A stretch of DNA of 64,000 nt from Prauserella cavernicola. GTDB taxonomy: Bacteria > Actinomycetota > Actinomycetes > Mycobacteriales > Pseudonocardiaceae. Location: NCBI RefSeq assembly GCF_016595675.1, contig NZ_JAENJH010000003.1, positions 845,517 through 909,516 of the forward strand, given 5' to 3'. This document shows positions 11,401 to 22,887 of the stretch, in pieces (within the stretch, counting starts at the first letter, position 1; each line of letters starts with the position of its first letter). Made by a program: the position numbers and the translations under genes. Under the pieces are notes generated by a model, which worked only from the letters and a program-made list of their open reading frames with translations, searched no databases and was not told the origin of the DNA.

Positions 11401-13066
11401 GGGCGCCAAGCCCGGCGAGGGCGGCCAGCTCCCGCCGAACAAGGTGTACCCGTGGATCGCGCGCACCCGGCACTCGACGCCGGGCGTGGGGCTGATCTCG
11501 CCGCCGCCGCACCACGACATCTACTCGATCGAGGACCTGGCGCAGCTCATCCACGACCTGAAGAACGCCAACGAACAGGCGCGGGTCCACGTGAAGCTCG
11601 TCAGCTCGCTCGGAGTCGGCACGGTCGCGGCGGGTGTCTCGAAGGCCCACGCCGACGTGGTGCTGATCTCCGGCCACGACGGCGGTACCGGCGCCTCGCC
11701 GATGAACTCGCTCAAGCACGCGGGCACGCCGTGGGAGATCGGCCTGGCCGAGACCCAGCAGACGTTGCTGCTCAACGGTTTGCGTGACCGCATCACCGTG
11801 CAGGTGGACGGCGCGATGAAGACCGGGCGGGACGTGGTGGTCGCCGCGCTCCTCGGCGCCGAGGAGTACGGCTTCGCCACCGCGCCGCTCATCGTGGCCG
11901 GGTGCGTGATGATGCGCGTCTGCCACCTCGACACCTGCCCGGTCGGGGTCGCCACGCAGAACCCGGACCTGCGCAAGCGCTACACCGGCCAGGCCGAGCA
12001 CGTGGTGAACTACTTCCACTTCGTGGCCCAGGAAGTGCGGGAACTGCTGGCGGAGCTGGGGTTCCGCACGCTGGACGAGGCGATCGGGCGCGCCGACGTG
12101 CTCGACGTCGACAAGGCCGTCGAGCACTGGAAGGCGCAGGGGCTCGACCTCTCGCCGGTGTTCGAGGTGCCCACCGACTCGCCCTACGGCGGGGCGCGCC
12201 GCAAGGTGCGCGAGCAGGACCACGGCCTCGAGCACGCGCTGGACCGCACTCTGATCCAGCTCGCGGAGGCCTCGCTGGAGGACGCGCACCCGGTGCGGCT
12301 CGAACTGCCGGTGCGCAACGTCAACCGCACCGTGGGCACGCTGCTCGGCTCGGAGATCACGCGCCGCTACGGCAGCGCCGGTCTTCCCGACGGCACGATC
12401 CGCGTGCTGCTGACGGGGTCGGCCGGCCAGTCGCTCGGTGCCTTCCTGCCGCCCGGCGTCACGATCGACATGGTCGGCGACGCCAACGACTACGTCGGCA
12501 AGGGGCTGTCCGGTGGGCGGATCATCGTCCGCCCGCATCCGGAGTCGCCGTTCGCGGCGGAGGGCCAGGTCATCGCGGGCAACACCATCGTCTACGGCGC
12601 CACCAGCGGCGAGCTGTTCATCCGGGGCCAGGTCGGCGAGCGCTTCGGCGTCCGCAACTCCGGCGCGCTGATCGTCGCGGAGGGCGTCGGTGACCACGCG
12701 TTCGAGTACATGACCGGCGGTCGCGCCGTGGTGCTCGGCCGCACGGGCCGCAACCTCGCGGCCGGCATGTCGGGTGGGCTCGCCTACGTGCTCGACCTCG
12801 ACGAGGCGCAGGTCAACCTCGGCATGGTGGAGCTGCTCGCGCCGGAGGCCGACGAACTGGTCTGGCTCAAGGAGACGGTCACCAGGCACCACGACCTGAC
12901 CCGCTCGGCGGTAGCGGCGTCCCTGCTCGGCGACTGGCCGAGGCGCTCGGCGTCGTTCACCAAGGTGATGCCGCGTGACTACAAGCGAGTTCTGGAGGCG
13001 ACGAAGGCGGCACGCGCAGAGGGCCGGGACGTCGACGAAGCGATCATGGAGGCGGCTCGTGGCTGA
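8495..13066 (+). CDS. gltB: Glutamate synthase, large (alpha) subunit
   Basis: Transfers the glutamine amide to 2-oxoglutarate, giving two glutamates. The TTG at 8495 is preferred because a perfect AGGAGG lies 6 bases upstream; this gives 1523 residues with a 21-residue propeptide before the catalytic Cys22 (DSCGVAM), the N-terminal nucleophile of the class II amidotransferase domain. Then follow the central domain, the FMN-binding synthase barrel (about 830-1200), the 3Fe-4S cluster cysteines in [16 protein letters not shown] and the C-terminal GXGXG beta-helix domain. Followed 77 bases later by gltD. A 34-codon upstream extension in frame lacks coding character. Confidence 0.97.
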   Translation: MIFSAIPSQQGLYDPATEQDSCGVAMVAHVRGVRSHSIVTDGLNALTNLDHRGAAGAEPTSGDGAGILVQLPDELLRAETDFDLPRPDAFGRHHYAAGIAFLPADAELRRKAVELVERIAGEEGLSVLGWRDVPADADSADVGPTARSVMPHFAMLFVTGRPDTDGELPSGVDLDRLAFCLRKRAEHESETAGCGVYFPSLSSRTMVYKGMLTPGQLPAFFPDLRDERLVSAIALVHSRFSTNTFPSWPLAHPFRFVAHNGEINTIRGNRNRMRAREALLESGMLPGDLTRLYPVCSPEASDSASFDEVLELLHLGGRSLPHAVLMMIPEAWENHTTMDAQRRAFYQFHASLMEPWDGPACVTFTDGSLVGAVLDRNGLRPARWWQTADDRVVLASEAGVLDVAPQDVIAKGRLKPGRMFLVDTEAGRIVNDDEIKSGLSAEAPYEEWLHAGLLTLSELPDRDHITQTHASVLRRQLAFGYTEEELKILLGPMAALGAEPLGSMGTDTPPAVLSKRSRSLYDYFKQGFAQVTNPPLDAIREELVTSMSRIMGPEQNLLESGPASCRHIQLPYPVIDNDELAKLIHVNDDGDLPGFACTVLSGLYEVDGGGKALASAVERVRREASEAIAAGARTLVLSDRDADHRMAPIPSLLLVSSVHHHLVRTKERLRVALVVETGDAREVHHVALLLGYGAAAVNPYLAFETIEDMIGQGAITGIEPAKAVRNYVNALVKGVLKIMSKMGISTVGAYTAAQVFESLGLSQEVLDEYFTGTVSKLGGVGLDVLAEEVAIRHRRAYPDNPTERVHRGLETGGEYSYRREGELHLFTPETVFLLQHASKTRRDEAYKAYVDEVERLNREGGALRGMFSFRGEDRQPISIDEVESVESICKRFNTGAMSYGSISAEAHQTLAIAMNRIGGRSNTGEGGEDPERLYDPERRSAIKQVASGRFGVTSEYLVNADDIQIKMAQGAKPGEGGQLPPNKVYPWIARTRHSTPGVGLISPPPHHDIYSIEDLAQLIHDLKNANEQARVHVKLVSSLGVGTVAAGVSKAHADVVLISGHDGGTGASPMNSLKHAGTPWEIGLAETQQTLLLNGLRDRITVQVDGAMKTGRDVVVAALLGAEEYGFATAPLIVAGCVMMRVCHLDTCPVGVATQNPDLRKRYTGQAEHVVNYFHFVAQEVRELLAELGFRTLDEAIGRADVLDVDKAVEHWKAQGLDLSPVFEVPTDSPYGGARRKVREQDHGLEHALDRTLIQLAEASLEDAHPVRLELPVRNVNRTVGTLLGSEITRRYGSAGLPDGTIRVLLTGSAGQSLGAFLPPGVTIDMVGDANDYVGKGLSGGRIIVRPHPESPFAAEGQVIAGNTIVYGATSGELFIRGQVGERFGVRNSGALIVAEGVGDHAFEYMTGGRAVVLGRTGRNLAAGMSGGLAYVLDLDEAQVNLGMVELLAPEADELVWLKETVTRHHDLTRSAVAASLLGDWPRRSASFTKVMPRDYKRVLEATKAARAEGRDVDEAIMEAARG

Positions 13067-13151
13067 GAATCGCGGAGCGTGCGGAGCAACGGCCACGACC
13101 GCCGACCGGGTGCGGGTGGCCCGCAGAACACAGGAGGCGGCTCGTGGCTGA
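13048..13151 (+). repeat. 19-bp direct repeat at the gltB end and gltD start
   Basis: The sequence GGAGGCGGCTCGTGGCTGA occurs perfectly at 13048-13066, where it forms the last codons and stop of gltB, and again at 13133-13151, where it supplies the Shine-Dalgarno and GTG start of gltD. The copies are separated by 66 bases. This looks like a local duplication that moved a once-overlapping gltD start downstream. Confidence 0.9.
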
Positions 13152-14652
13152 CCCGACGGGCTTTCTGAAGTACGAGCGCGCCGAGCCTGCCAAGCGGGCG
13201 AAGGCCGAGCGGGTGCGGGACTGGCAGGAGGTCTACGCCGACGTCGGCCAGGAGGAGCGCAACCAGCAGGTGCGCACGCAGGCCGGCCGGTGCATGGACT
13301 GCGGCATCCCGTTCTGCCACTCCGGCGGCTCCGGGTGCCCGCTGGGCAACCTCATTCCCGAGTGGAACGACCTGGTGCGCCGTGGCGACTGGGCCGAGGC
13401 CAGCGAGCGCCTGCACGCGACCAACAACTTCCCCGAGTTCACCGGGAAGCTGTGCCCCGCGCCGTGCGAGGCGGGCTGCGTGCTGTCGATCTCGCCCGCC
13501 TCCGGTGGCCCGGTGGCCATCAAGCGCGTGGAGGAGACGATCTCCGCGCAGGCCTGGGAATCGGGCTACGTGCAGCCGCAGCAGGCGGCCGTGTCGACGG
13601 GCCAGCGGGTCGCCGTGGTCGGCTCCGGCCCGGCGGGGCTCGCGGCCGCGCAGCAGCTGACCCGCGCCGGTCACGAGGTGACCGTGTTCGAGCGCGACGA
13701 CCGGCTCGGCGGGCTGCTCCGCTACGGCATCCCCGAGTTCAAGATGGAGAAGAAGGTGCTCGACCGCAGGCTCGCGCAGCTGCGGAATGAGGGCACCACG
13801 TTCGTCACCGGCTGTGAGGTCGGGGTCGACCTCACCGTCGAGGAGCTGCGGGAACGCTACGACGCCGTGGTGCTCGCGGTGGGCGCGCTGCGCGGGCGCG
13901 ACGACACGACGACGCCGGGCCGGGAGCTCACGGGCGTCCACCTGGCGATGGAGCACCTGGTGCCTGCCAACCGGCAGTGCGAGGGCGACGGCCCTCCGGT
14001 GATCGACGCCGAGGGCAAGCACGTCGTGATCATCGGCGGTGGCGACACCGGCGCCGACAGCTACGGCACGTCGATCCGCCAGGGCGCGCTCTCGGTGACG
14101 CAGCTCGACCAGTACCCGCAGCCACCGTCCACACGCGACGACGACCGTTCGCCGTGGCCGACGTGGCCCTATCTCCTGCGCACCTACCCGGTGCACGAGG
14201 AGACCGGCGAGCGCCGCTTTGCCGTGGCGGTGAAGCGCTTCGTCGGCGACGAGAACGGCAACGTGCGGGGCATCGAGCTGCACAAGGTGCGAGTGGAGAA
14301 GGACCCCGAGACGGGCCGCCGCGAGGTGGTGCCGATCAGCGAGGAGGTCGAGGAACTTCCCGCGGACCTCGTGCTATTCGCGATCGGTTTCGAGGGCGTC
14401 GAGCACATGCGGCTCGTCGACGACCTCGGCCTGAAGCTGACCAAGCGCGGCACGCTCTCGTGCGGCTCCGACTGGCAGACCGAAGCGCCGGGAGTGTTCG
14501 TGTGCGGCGACGCCCACCGCGGCGCCTCGCTGGTGGTGTGGGCGATCGCGGAGGGCCGGTCTGTGGCCAACGCGGTGGACACCTATCTCACGGGTGCCTC
14601 GGACCTGCCGAGCCCGGTCCACCCGACGGCACTCCCGCTCGCGGTGGTCTGA
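13144..14652 (+). CDS. gltD: Glutamate synthase, small (beta) subunit
   Basis: NADPH-oxidising FAD subunit that feeds electrons to GltB. 502 residues. The N-terminal Fe-S domain has Cys50, Cys53, Cys58 and Cys65 followed by Cys104, Cys108 and Cys112, the typical two-cluster arrangement. An FAD-binding GSGPAGLAAAQ is near residue 160 and an NADPH-binding IIGGGDTGADSYGT is near residue 300. The GTG start is backed by GGAGG 5-6 bases upstream. Forms an operon with gltB; ends just before a 53-bp palindromic repeat that may act as the transcription terminator. Confidence 0.97.
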   Translation: MADPTGFLKYERAEPAKRAKAERVRDWQEVYADVGQEERNQQVRTQAGRCMDCGIPFCHSGGSGCPLGNLIPEWNDLVRRGDWAEASERLHATNNFPEFTGKLCPAPCEAGCVLSISPASGGPVAIKRVEETISAQAWESGYVQPQQAAVSTGQRVAVVGSGPAGLAAAQQLTRAGHEVTVFERDDRLGGLLRYGIPEFKMEKKVLDRRLAQLRNEGTTFVTGCEVGVDLTVEELRERYDAVVLAVGALRGRDDTTTPGRELTGVHLAMEHLVPANRQCEGDGPPVIDAEGKHVVIIGGGDTGADSYGTSIRQGALSVTQLDQYPQPPSTRDDDRSPWPTWPYLLRTYPVHEETGERRFAVAVKRFVGDENGNVRGIELHKVRVEKDPETGRREVVPISEEVEELPADLVLFAIGFEGVEHMRLVDDLGLKLTKRGTLSCGSDWQTEAPGVFVCGDAHRGASLVVWAIAEGRSVANAVDTYLTGASDLPSPVHPTALPLAVV

Positions 14653-14670
14653 GCACGGTCTCACCTGGTT

Positions 14671-14723
14671 GCGGTGAAGGGCACCTTTACTGCGTTGAAC
14701 GCAGTAAAGGTGCCCTTCACCGC
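14671..14723. repeat. 53-bp perfect palindromic repeat, copy 1
   Basis: Two 26-base arms (14671-14696 and 14698-14723) are perfect reverse complements around a single central G; each arm begins or ends with GCGGTGAAGGGCACCTT or its complement. A second copy of identical length and nearly identical sequence lies at 20745-20797. It sits 18 bases after the gltD stop, so it could terminate transcription, although no T-tract follows. I interpret it as a dispersed REP/MITE-like element. Confidence 0.85.
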
Positions 14724-14787
14724 GTCTGGTGACCGTGCGCTCAGGAGCTGTCCGTGAACAGGCTCGACTGGTCCAGCATCTTTGCAA

Positions 14788-14822
14788 GCCTCCCGCCGTG
14801 AGGTGCAATAGACGCGGGAGGC
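14788..14822 (+). promoter_or_regulatory. Leader hairpin covering the Shine-Dalgarno of the LuxR gene
   Basis: GCCTCCCGC (14788-14796) pairs perfectly over 9 bp with GCGGGAGGC (14814-14822). The 3' arm contains the GGGAGG ribosome binding site (14816-14821), 5 bases before the ATG at 14827, so folding would hide it. The loop is 17 bases. Direct reading of sequence; the regulatory role is inference. Confidence 0.55.
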
Positions 14823-14826
14823 CCCC

Positions 14827-16449
14827 ATGGGGACGGTCACTGAACTCGGACGTGCCCGCCAGTGCTTCGACCGGCACGACTGGCGGGACGCGTTCGTGCG
14901 GCTCTCGGCGGCCGACGCGAGCGAGCCGCTCGAACCGGATGACCTGACCCTCCTCGCCTCCGCGGCGTTCCTGCTCGGCCACGACACCGAGAGCCTGCAG
15001 GCAGGCGAGCGCGCGTTCCAGGCCTACCTCGGTGGCGGCGACGGGGAACAGGCGGCCCTGAGCGCGTTCTGGCTCGCGCTGCGCCTGCTGTTGCGCGGCG
15101 AGCTCGCCCGCAGCGGCGGCTGGTTCGCGCGCGCCCAGCGCATCGTCGACGACGGCGACCTCGACGGCGTCACGCGCGGTTACCTGCTCACCGCGAATGC
15201 GATCCGCACCGCGCAGGAGCGGGACTTCCTCACCGCCTACGACCTGTTCACCGCCGCCGTCGAGGTCGGGGTCCGCTTCGGCGACCCCGACCTGGTCGCG
15301 ATGGCGAGAATGGGGCAGGGCCGCACCATGATCGGGATGGGCGACGCCCCAGCGGGCCTGTCGCTGCTCGACGAGGTGATGGCCGCCGTGGCCGCCGGCG
15401 AGCTCTCACCGATCCCGGCGGGGATGATCTACTGCAGTGTCATCGAGGTGTGCCAGGAGGTCGCCGACCTGTCCAGGGCACACGAGTGGACGGCCGCGCT
15501 GAGCGCGTGGTGCCTCGCGCAGCCCGACCTGGTCCCGTTCCGGGGACAGTGCCTCGTGCACCGCACCGAGGTGCTGTGCCTGCGCGGCGCGTGGGCGGAC
15601 GCGCGAGCCGAGATCGAGCGCGCGTGCCTGCGGCTGGCCGATCCGCCCGGACAGCCCGCGCTGGGCTTCGCGCTCTACCAGCGCGCGGAACTGTCGCGGC
15701 TGCGCGGGGATTTCGCGGCCGCCGAGCAGCTCTACCTCGAGGCGAGCGAGCACGCCTGTCAGCCGCAGCCGGGTCTCGCGTTGCTGTGGCTCGCGCAGGG
15801 ACGCACCGGCGCGGCAGCGGCGGCGATCCGGACCACCGAGAGCGCCGCGCTCGCTCCGGTGCCGAGGGCGGCGCTGCTCGCCGCGCGGGTCGAGATCCTG
15901 CTGGCGGCCGGCGATCGCGAGCCCGCTCGCGCCGCGGCCGGTGAGCTGGCCGACATCGCCGTGACGATCGGCGCGCCACTGCTGCGGGCGATGTCGGCGC
16001 ACGCCGAGGGCGCTGTGCGGCTCGCCGAGGGCGATGCTTCGGGCGCTGTCGACGCGCTGCGGCGCGCGGGCGCGCTGTGGGCGGAGGTCGAGGCTCCGTA
16101 CGAGGGTGCCCGCTCCCACATCCTGCTCGGGCTGGCGGCCAGGGCGCTCGGCGACGACCACACCGCGAGGTTCGAGCTGGACGCCGCGCGACGCACGCTG
16201 GTCAGGCTCGGGGCGGCTACCTCGGCCGCCGGACTGACGGGGCCCGCCACCAGCGTCTGTGCGCTCACCGGGCGCGAGCTCGAGGTGCTCGCCCTCGTCG
16301 CGGCGGGCCGCTCCAACCGTGAGATCGCGGCCGAGCTGGTGATCAGCGAGCACACCGTGCGGCGGCACCTGCAGAACGCCTTCGCCAAGCTCGGGGTGTC
16401 CTCCCGGGCCGCCGCCACGACCTACGTGGTGCAGCACCACCTCGTGTGA
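14827..16449 (+). CDS. LuxR-family transcriptional regulator with helical-repeat sensor region
   Basis: 540 residues. Residues 1-460 are Ala/Leu-rich amphipathic helices in a TPR-like arrangement with no ATPase P-loop. The C-terminal 60 residues are a clear LuxR/GerE helix-turn-helix ([20 protein letters not shown], then [20 protein letters not shown]). This fits the large actinobacterial TPR-LuxR group. ATG start with GGGAGG 5 bases upstream, which can be masked by a hairpin. It precedes the flavin monooxygenase gene, with operator-like repeats between, so that gene is a candidate target. Inducer unknown. Confidence 0.85.
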   Translation: MGTVTELGRARQCFDRHDWRDAFVRLSAADASEPLEPDDLTLLASAAFLLGHDTESLQAGERAFQAYLGGGDGEQAALSAFWLALRLLLRGELARSGGWFARAQRIVDDGDLDGVTRGYLLTANAIRTAQERDFLTAYDLFTAAVEVGVRFGDPDLVAMARMGQGRTMIGMGDAPAGLSLLDEVMAAVAAGELSPIPAGMIYCSVIEVCQEVADLSRAHEWTAALSAWCLAQPDLVPFRGQCLVHRTEVLCLRGAWADARAEIERACLRLADPPGQPALGFALYQRAELSRLRGDFAAAEQLYLEASEHACQPQPGLALLWLAQGRTGAAAAAIRTTESAALAPVPRAALLAARVEILLAAGDREPARAAAGELADIAVTIGAPLLRAMSAHAEGAVRLAEGDASGAVDALRRAGALWAEVEAPYEGARSHILLGLAARALGDDHTARFELDAARRTLVRLGAATSAAGLTGPATSVCALTGRELEVLALVAAGRSNREIAAELVISEHTVRRHLQNAFAKLGVSSRAAATTYVVQHHLV

Positions 16450-16459
16450 CCACGCCCGA

Positions 16460-16477
16460 GTGGCACGAACGTGCCAC
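16460..16477. promoter_or_regulatory. Interrupted palindrome, possible operator
   Basis: GTGGCAC (16460-16466), spacer GAAC, then GTGCCAC (16471-16477): 7-bp perfect arms. It starts 11 bases after the LuxR gene stop and about 105 bases ahead of the monooxygenase start, a suitable place for the regulator's binding site. It could alternatively be a weak terminator hairpin. Confidence 0.4.
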
Positions 16478-16581
16478 GTCACCGCAACCGGTTGGTACAC
16501 GCGTGCGATGTGCACCGGGGGCGCCGTTCGTAGCGTCGGACGACATCGGACGTGTTCGGACGGGTGAGGAGGACGGACATC

Positions 16582-19093
<2,512 letters not shown>

Positions 19094-19105
19094 CGGGCGC
19101 CCGCG

Positions 19106-20431
19106 TCAGAGGCTGCGCTGGTAGAGGGCTGCCAGCGACTTGGTGACGGCGTCGGCGAGCGAGCCGACGTCGGGCACCGCCTCGCCGTTGGCCTGCAGTC
19201 CGATGTGGAGCGCGTTGCGGTAGGTGCTGACCGCGATACCCACCGACTGGTGCGGCGCGAGTGGCACGAACGGGTAGATCTCGCGCAGCCTGGCGCCGCC
19301 CAGCGACATCGGGATGCCCGGCAGCGGCACGTTGGTCACCACGGTGTCGAACAGCAGTGGAGCGGCCCTGCCCGCGACCTTCGTGGCGATCCGGTGGATG
19401 CCCGCGGGCATCCGGTTAGCGAGGATCGGGATCGCGCCAGGGCCCCTGGCCGGGCCCGCTTGCTTGTTGCGCGCCATCACGTCGCGGACCACGCGCAGCC
19501 GGTCGACCGGGTCGTCGAGCTCGACGGGCAGGTCGCACAGGTAGCCGGAGAGCACGTTGCCACCCGCGCGCTCCGCCTCGCGTCCGCGCAGGCTGACCGG
19601 GATCAGCGCGCGCAGCGACCTGGCGTCGGCGCGCTGGCCCCTGTTGATCATCCAGTCCCGCAGCGCGCCCGCGAGCACCGCGAGCACGACGTCGTTGTTG
19701 GTGCCGCCGTGGGTCTTGCGGATGCTGCGGACGTCGCCGAGGTCCAGCCGGACCAGCCCGATGCGGCGCAGTGCGGAGTTCAGCGTCGCCGTGGGCGAGA
19801 TCGGGTACGGGCGGGCGGCCCGCAGCACCGCGCTCGCGATGCCCGCCGACGTGGCGGCCTGGCCGAGCGCCGCCGTGGCTCCGTCGCGCAGCTCCTGCAG
19901 CGGCGTCCTCGGCTCCGGCTCGGGCTGCGGCGCCCTGCCGCCGCGCTGGACGGGCAGCGAGATGTCGTCGAGCAGACCGAACGCCAGCTCCACCGCACCC
20001 GCGCCGTCGGTGAGCGCATGATGGAACTTCACCAACAGGGCGAACTCACCGTCGGGAAGCCCGGTGACCAGTTGAACATTCCACAATGGAGCATCGAGTT
20101 CGAGCGGCTCGGCCATCCAGTGCGAGGCGAACTCGGCGAGCGGGTCGGGCTCGTAGAGGTCGCACAGCTTGCTGAGACCGATGTGGTTCAGCGCGTCGAA
20201 GCCGGGGTCGTCCTCCCACTGCGCTCCACCCAGCAGGGGCAGGCCGGAACGGACTCGCCTGCGCAGCTTGGGAATCCCGGCCGCCCGCTGTGCCAGCAGC
20301 GCCACGAGCCGTTCAGGATCGACGTGCCGTCGCGGACGGAACGTGGCTACCGCGCCCATGTGCATAGGCGTGTTCGCGCCCTCCAGGCAGAGGAAGGCAA
20401 CGTCGAGTGCGCTGAGCCGGTCGAGTGGCAT
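19106..20431 (-). CDS. Wax ester synthase/diacylglycerol acyltransferase (WS/DGAT)
   Basis: Acyl-CoA-dependent acyltransferase that makes triacylglycerol or wax ester storage lipid. 441 residues from the ATG at 20431 (GGGAG upstream), beginning DRLSALDVAFL as in the family. The catalytic HHxxxDG motif reads FHHALTDG near residue 135, and the PLPG/NVPLPG motif with the DUF1298 C-terminal domain is present. Converges on aroG with 12 bases between stops. An in-frame extension upstream lies in the probable promoter and is not coding-like. Confidence 0.92.
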   Translation of the reverse strand: MPLDRLSALDVAFLCLEGANTPMHMGAVATFRPRRHVDPERLVALLAQRAAGIPKLRRRVRSGLPLLGGAQWEDDPGFDALNHIGLSKLCDLYEPDPLAEFASHWMAEPLELDAPLWNVQLVTGLPDGEFALLVKFHHALTDGAGAVELAFGLLDDISLPVQRGGRAPQPEPEPRTPLQELRDGATAALGQAATSAGIASAVLRAARPYPISPTATLNSALRRIGLVRLDLGDVRSIRKTHGGTNNDVVLAVLAGALRDWMINRGQRADARSLRALIPVSLRGREAERAGGNVLSGYLCDLPVELDDPVDRLRVVRDVMARNKQAGPARGPGAIPILANRMPAGIHRIATKVAGRAAPLLFDTVVTNVPLPGIPMSLGGARLREIYPFVPLAPHQSVGIAVSTYRNALHIGLQANGEAVPDVGSLADAVTKSLAALYQRSL

Positions 20432-20744
20432 CGGCGGTCTCTCCCTGCGAGTAGATCGCTTGTCGCTTGCCGTTGAGTAGTTCACCAGTCATACATGTCG
20501 TGTGCGTGGTCGCAGTGTTACCGACCCGCAAATCCCAGGGCGGTCGCCGAGCCCCCTCGCGCACCTCGCCCGTGGCCCCAGAAGGTACGGCGAATTCCGA
20601 CGACGTGTCGAGGGGCCTTACCTTTTTTCCAGCCGTTACAGCGATTTTCGCCAGCGATCGAGTAATTCGATCAGTCAATTTCCCGCGCGGTCGACGGATG
20701 GACGCGAACTTTCACACATATTTCAGATGCACGGTGCGTTGAAC
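20432..20744 (-). promoter_or_regulatory. Upstream region of the WS/DGAT gene with AT-richer segment and operator-like palindrome
   Basis: A 313-base noncoding stretch, noticeably less GC-rich at 20620-20735 than its surroundings. It holds an interrupted palindrome GATCGA-GTAAT-TCGATC at 20656-20672. On the minus strand TTGACT (20678-20673), a plausible -35 hexamer, directly abuts it. No matching -10 at standard spacing was found, so the promoter call is weak. No coding potential seen. Confidence 0.35.
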
Positions 20745-20797
20745 GCGGTGAAGGGCACCTTCACTGCGTTCAACGCACGGAAGGTGCCCTTCACCGC
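20745..20797. repeat. 53-bp palindromic repeat, copy 2
   Basis: Same length and outline as the element at 14671-14723: outer arms GCGGTGAAGGGCACCTT (20745-20761) and AAGGTGCCCTTCACCGC (20781-20797) are perfect complements. Inside is a second small palindrome TGCGTTCAACGCA; CAC/CGG mismatches separate the two. It lies 12 bases beyond the 3' end of the kinase gene on the minus strand, so it may also act as its terminator. Confidence 0.85.
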
Positions 20798-20809
20798 ATT
20801 GGTGAGGCG

Positions 20810-22780
20810 TCACGGCACGATCGTGAGACTGATGGCGGTTCCCCGTGGCACGAGTGATCCCGGTGCGGGATCCTGCTGGAGCACGAAACTGAACGAGCCC
20901 CTGCCCCCGGCGTCACCGGCCGACAACCCGGCCTCGGACAGGATCTGCGCCGCTTCCTCGGCCGAGCGGCCGATCACCGCGGGCACCGCGACGGCGTTGG
21001 ACACGAACACACCGACGCGGTTGCCCTCCTCGATCGTCGCGCCCTCGGCGGGGTCGGTGCGCGTGACCTGTCCGGCAGGCACGTCCGCGGAGAACTCCTC
21101 GCCGGCGTCGTACGGCTCGAACCCGGCCGTGGTCAGCGTCTGGAACGCCTGGTCCCTGGTCATGCCCACCACCGAGGGCACCGGGGTGGGCGGCGGTCCC
21201 TTCGACACCACGATCGTCACGGCGTCGCCGAGGTTGGCCTGGCTGCCGGGCTGTGGCGCCACTGAGATCACCGCGCCCTCCGCTACGTCCGCGCTGAACT
21301 GGTCACCCGCCTCGTCCCGTTTCGGTTCGAGCTGCACGCCACGAATCGCCTGTTCGGCCTGCTCCACCGTGGATCCCGCCGGGATGTCGGGCACCACCGG
21401 CCTGCCCAGCGACAGCACCACCGTGACCTCGTCGCCCTGCAGCGCCCGGGAACCCTGTTCGGGGTCGCTGCGGATCACGGTCCCGCTCGGCACGCTGTTG
21501 TGCCGCTCCTCGGTGAACCGCGGCGTGAGTTCGGCCCCGCGCAGTACCTGTTCGGCCTTCGCCTGGTCCATCCCGCCGACATTGGGCACGTCCACGTACC
21601 GCCCGCCAGTGAACCACCAGACGCCCGCGCCGATGCCTCCCGCGACGAGCAGGCCCACCAGCACCCACAGCGCCACCCAGAGGCCGCGTCGCCGGGGGCG
21701 CTGCTGGTCCTCCTGCGGGGCCTGCGGCGGCCCCGGCTGCTGGGTGTCGGCGTGCTGCGCCATCCTCGGCAGCGCCTGCGTGCCCCTCGGCCCGCCCGCC
21801 TGGGTGTGCACGGTGACGGCCTGGAACGAGGGCAGTGTCTTCTCGGCGTCCGGCACGTCCTGTTCGGGCGGCGCCGAGGGGACCGGGACCCCGACGGTGG
21901 GGATCCCCAGCTGCGTGCGCACCTGCGTGAGCTCCGCGAGGAACGCGCCCGCGTCGGCGGGCCGCGCCTCGGGGTCGCGACGGGTGGCCCGCAGGACGAG
22001 GTCGTCGAGCGAGGGCGGCAGGTCGGCCCTGGACTGGCTGGGAGCGGGCACGTCGTCGTTCACGTGCCGGTAGGCCACCGACAGCGCCGTGTCGGCGGTG
22101 TAGGGCACGCGCCCGGTGAGCATCTCGTACAGCAGGATCCCGGCCGAGTACACGTCGCCGCGTTCGCTCGCCGAGCCGTTGGTGACCTGCTCGGGGGAGA
22201 GGTAGGCGACGGTGCCGAGGATGACGCTCGTGCTCGTGGTCCCGGCGCTCGCGACAGCCCTGACCAGCCCGAAGTCGCCGACCTTCACCACGCCCGCTCC
22301 GCTGGTGCCGCTGCGGCCGATGAGGACGTTCTCGGGCTTGACGTCGCGGTGCACGAGCCCTGCCGTGTGGGCCGCGGCCAGCGCCGAGAGCACGTGCTCG
22401 ATGATCGTGAGCGCGAGCGGTACGTCGAGTGCGCCGCGCTGGTCGAGCAGATCGCGCAGCGTGCCGCCGTCGACGAGCTCCATCACCAGGAACGCGCGCC
22501 GGTCCTCCGTGCCCGCCGGAGTGTCGAAGCCCTGGTCGTGCACCGCGACGACGTGCGAGTGGTGCAGTCGCGCCGCCGACCTGGCTTCGCGCTCGAACCG
22601 GTCCACGAACGTGCGGTCGTCGGCGAAGCGGGAGTCCATGATCTTGATGGCGACGGGCCGGTCCAGTCGCGTGTCGACACCGCGATACACCGAGGACATC
22701 CCACCTCTGGCCAGCAACCCGTCGACGCGGTATCGCCGATCGAGCAGCCTGCCGACAAGGCCGGTTTCCGTGCGTGTCAC
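20810..22780 (-). CDS. pknL: Serine/threonine protein kinase with four PASTA domains (PknL-like)
   Basis: Membrane receptor kinase of 656 residues. The kinase domain (about 12-290) has the P-loop region LLARGGMSSVYRG, ATP lysine Lys46 in VAIK, HRDVKPEN with Asp146, and DFG at 169-171, so it is active-looking. A Pro/Gln-rich juxtamembrane segment precedes the single membrane helix at about 367-390. Residues 395-656 form four PASTA repeats that in other kinases bind peptidoglycan fragments. Gene order with aroG and the Rv2175c-like gene matches mycobacterial PknL, though mycobacterial PknL lacks PASTA repeats. GTG start. Confidence 0.93.
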   Translation of the reverse strand: MTRTETGLVGRLLDRRYRVDGLLARGGMSSVYRGVDTRLDRPVAIKIMDSRFADDRTFVDRFEREARSAARLHHSHVVAVHDQGFDTPAGTEDRRAFLVMELVDGGTLRDLLDQRGALDVPLALTIIEHVLSALAAAHTAGLVHRDVKPENVLIGRSGTSGAGVVKVGDFGLVRAVASAGTTSTSVILGTVAYLSPEQVTNGSASERGDVYSAGILLYEMLTGRVPYTADTALSVAYRHVNDDVPAPSQSRADLPPSLDDLVLRATRRDPEARPADAGAFLAELTQVRTQLGIPTVGVPVPSAPPEQDVPDAEKTLPSFQAVTVHTQAGGPRGTQALPRMAQHADTQQPGPPQAPQEDQQRPRRRGLWVALWVLVGLLVAGGIGAGVWWFTGGRYVDVPNVGGMDQAKAEQVLRGAELTPRFTEERHNSVPSGTVIRSDPEQGSRALQGDEVTVVLSLGRPVVPDIPAGSTVEQAEQAIRGVQLEPKRDEAGDQFSADVAEGAVISVAPQPGSQANLGDAVTIVVSKGPPPTPVPSVVGMTRDQAFQTLTTAGFEPYDAGEEFSADVPAGQVTRTDPAEGATIEEGNRVGVFVSNAVAVPAVIGRSAEEAAQILSEAGLSAGDAGGRGSFSFVLQQDPAPGSLVPRGTAISLTIVP

Positions 22781-22887
22781 AGCGCTGAATCCTACGGTCG
22801 GTGGCGTGTGCCCTCCCTACGGTGCCCCCGTTACGCCATTAGATTGGTCCTGCTCGGCCGCGACGGGAATGTGGCAAGGTAGTACCC

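Noticed and set aside
8462..13096. 1544-codon open frame antisense to gltB
   Set aside because: It is the mirror of the strongly conserved gltB coding frame in GC-rich DNA, with no recognisable domain and Arg/His/Val-rich low-complexity sequence.
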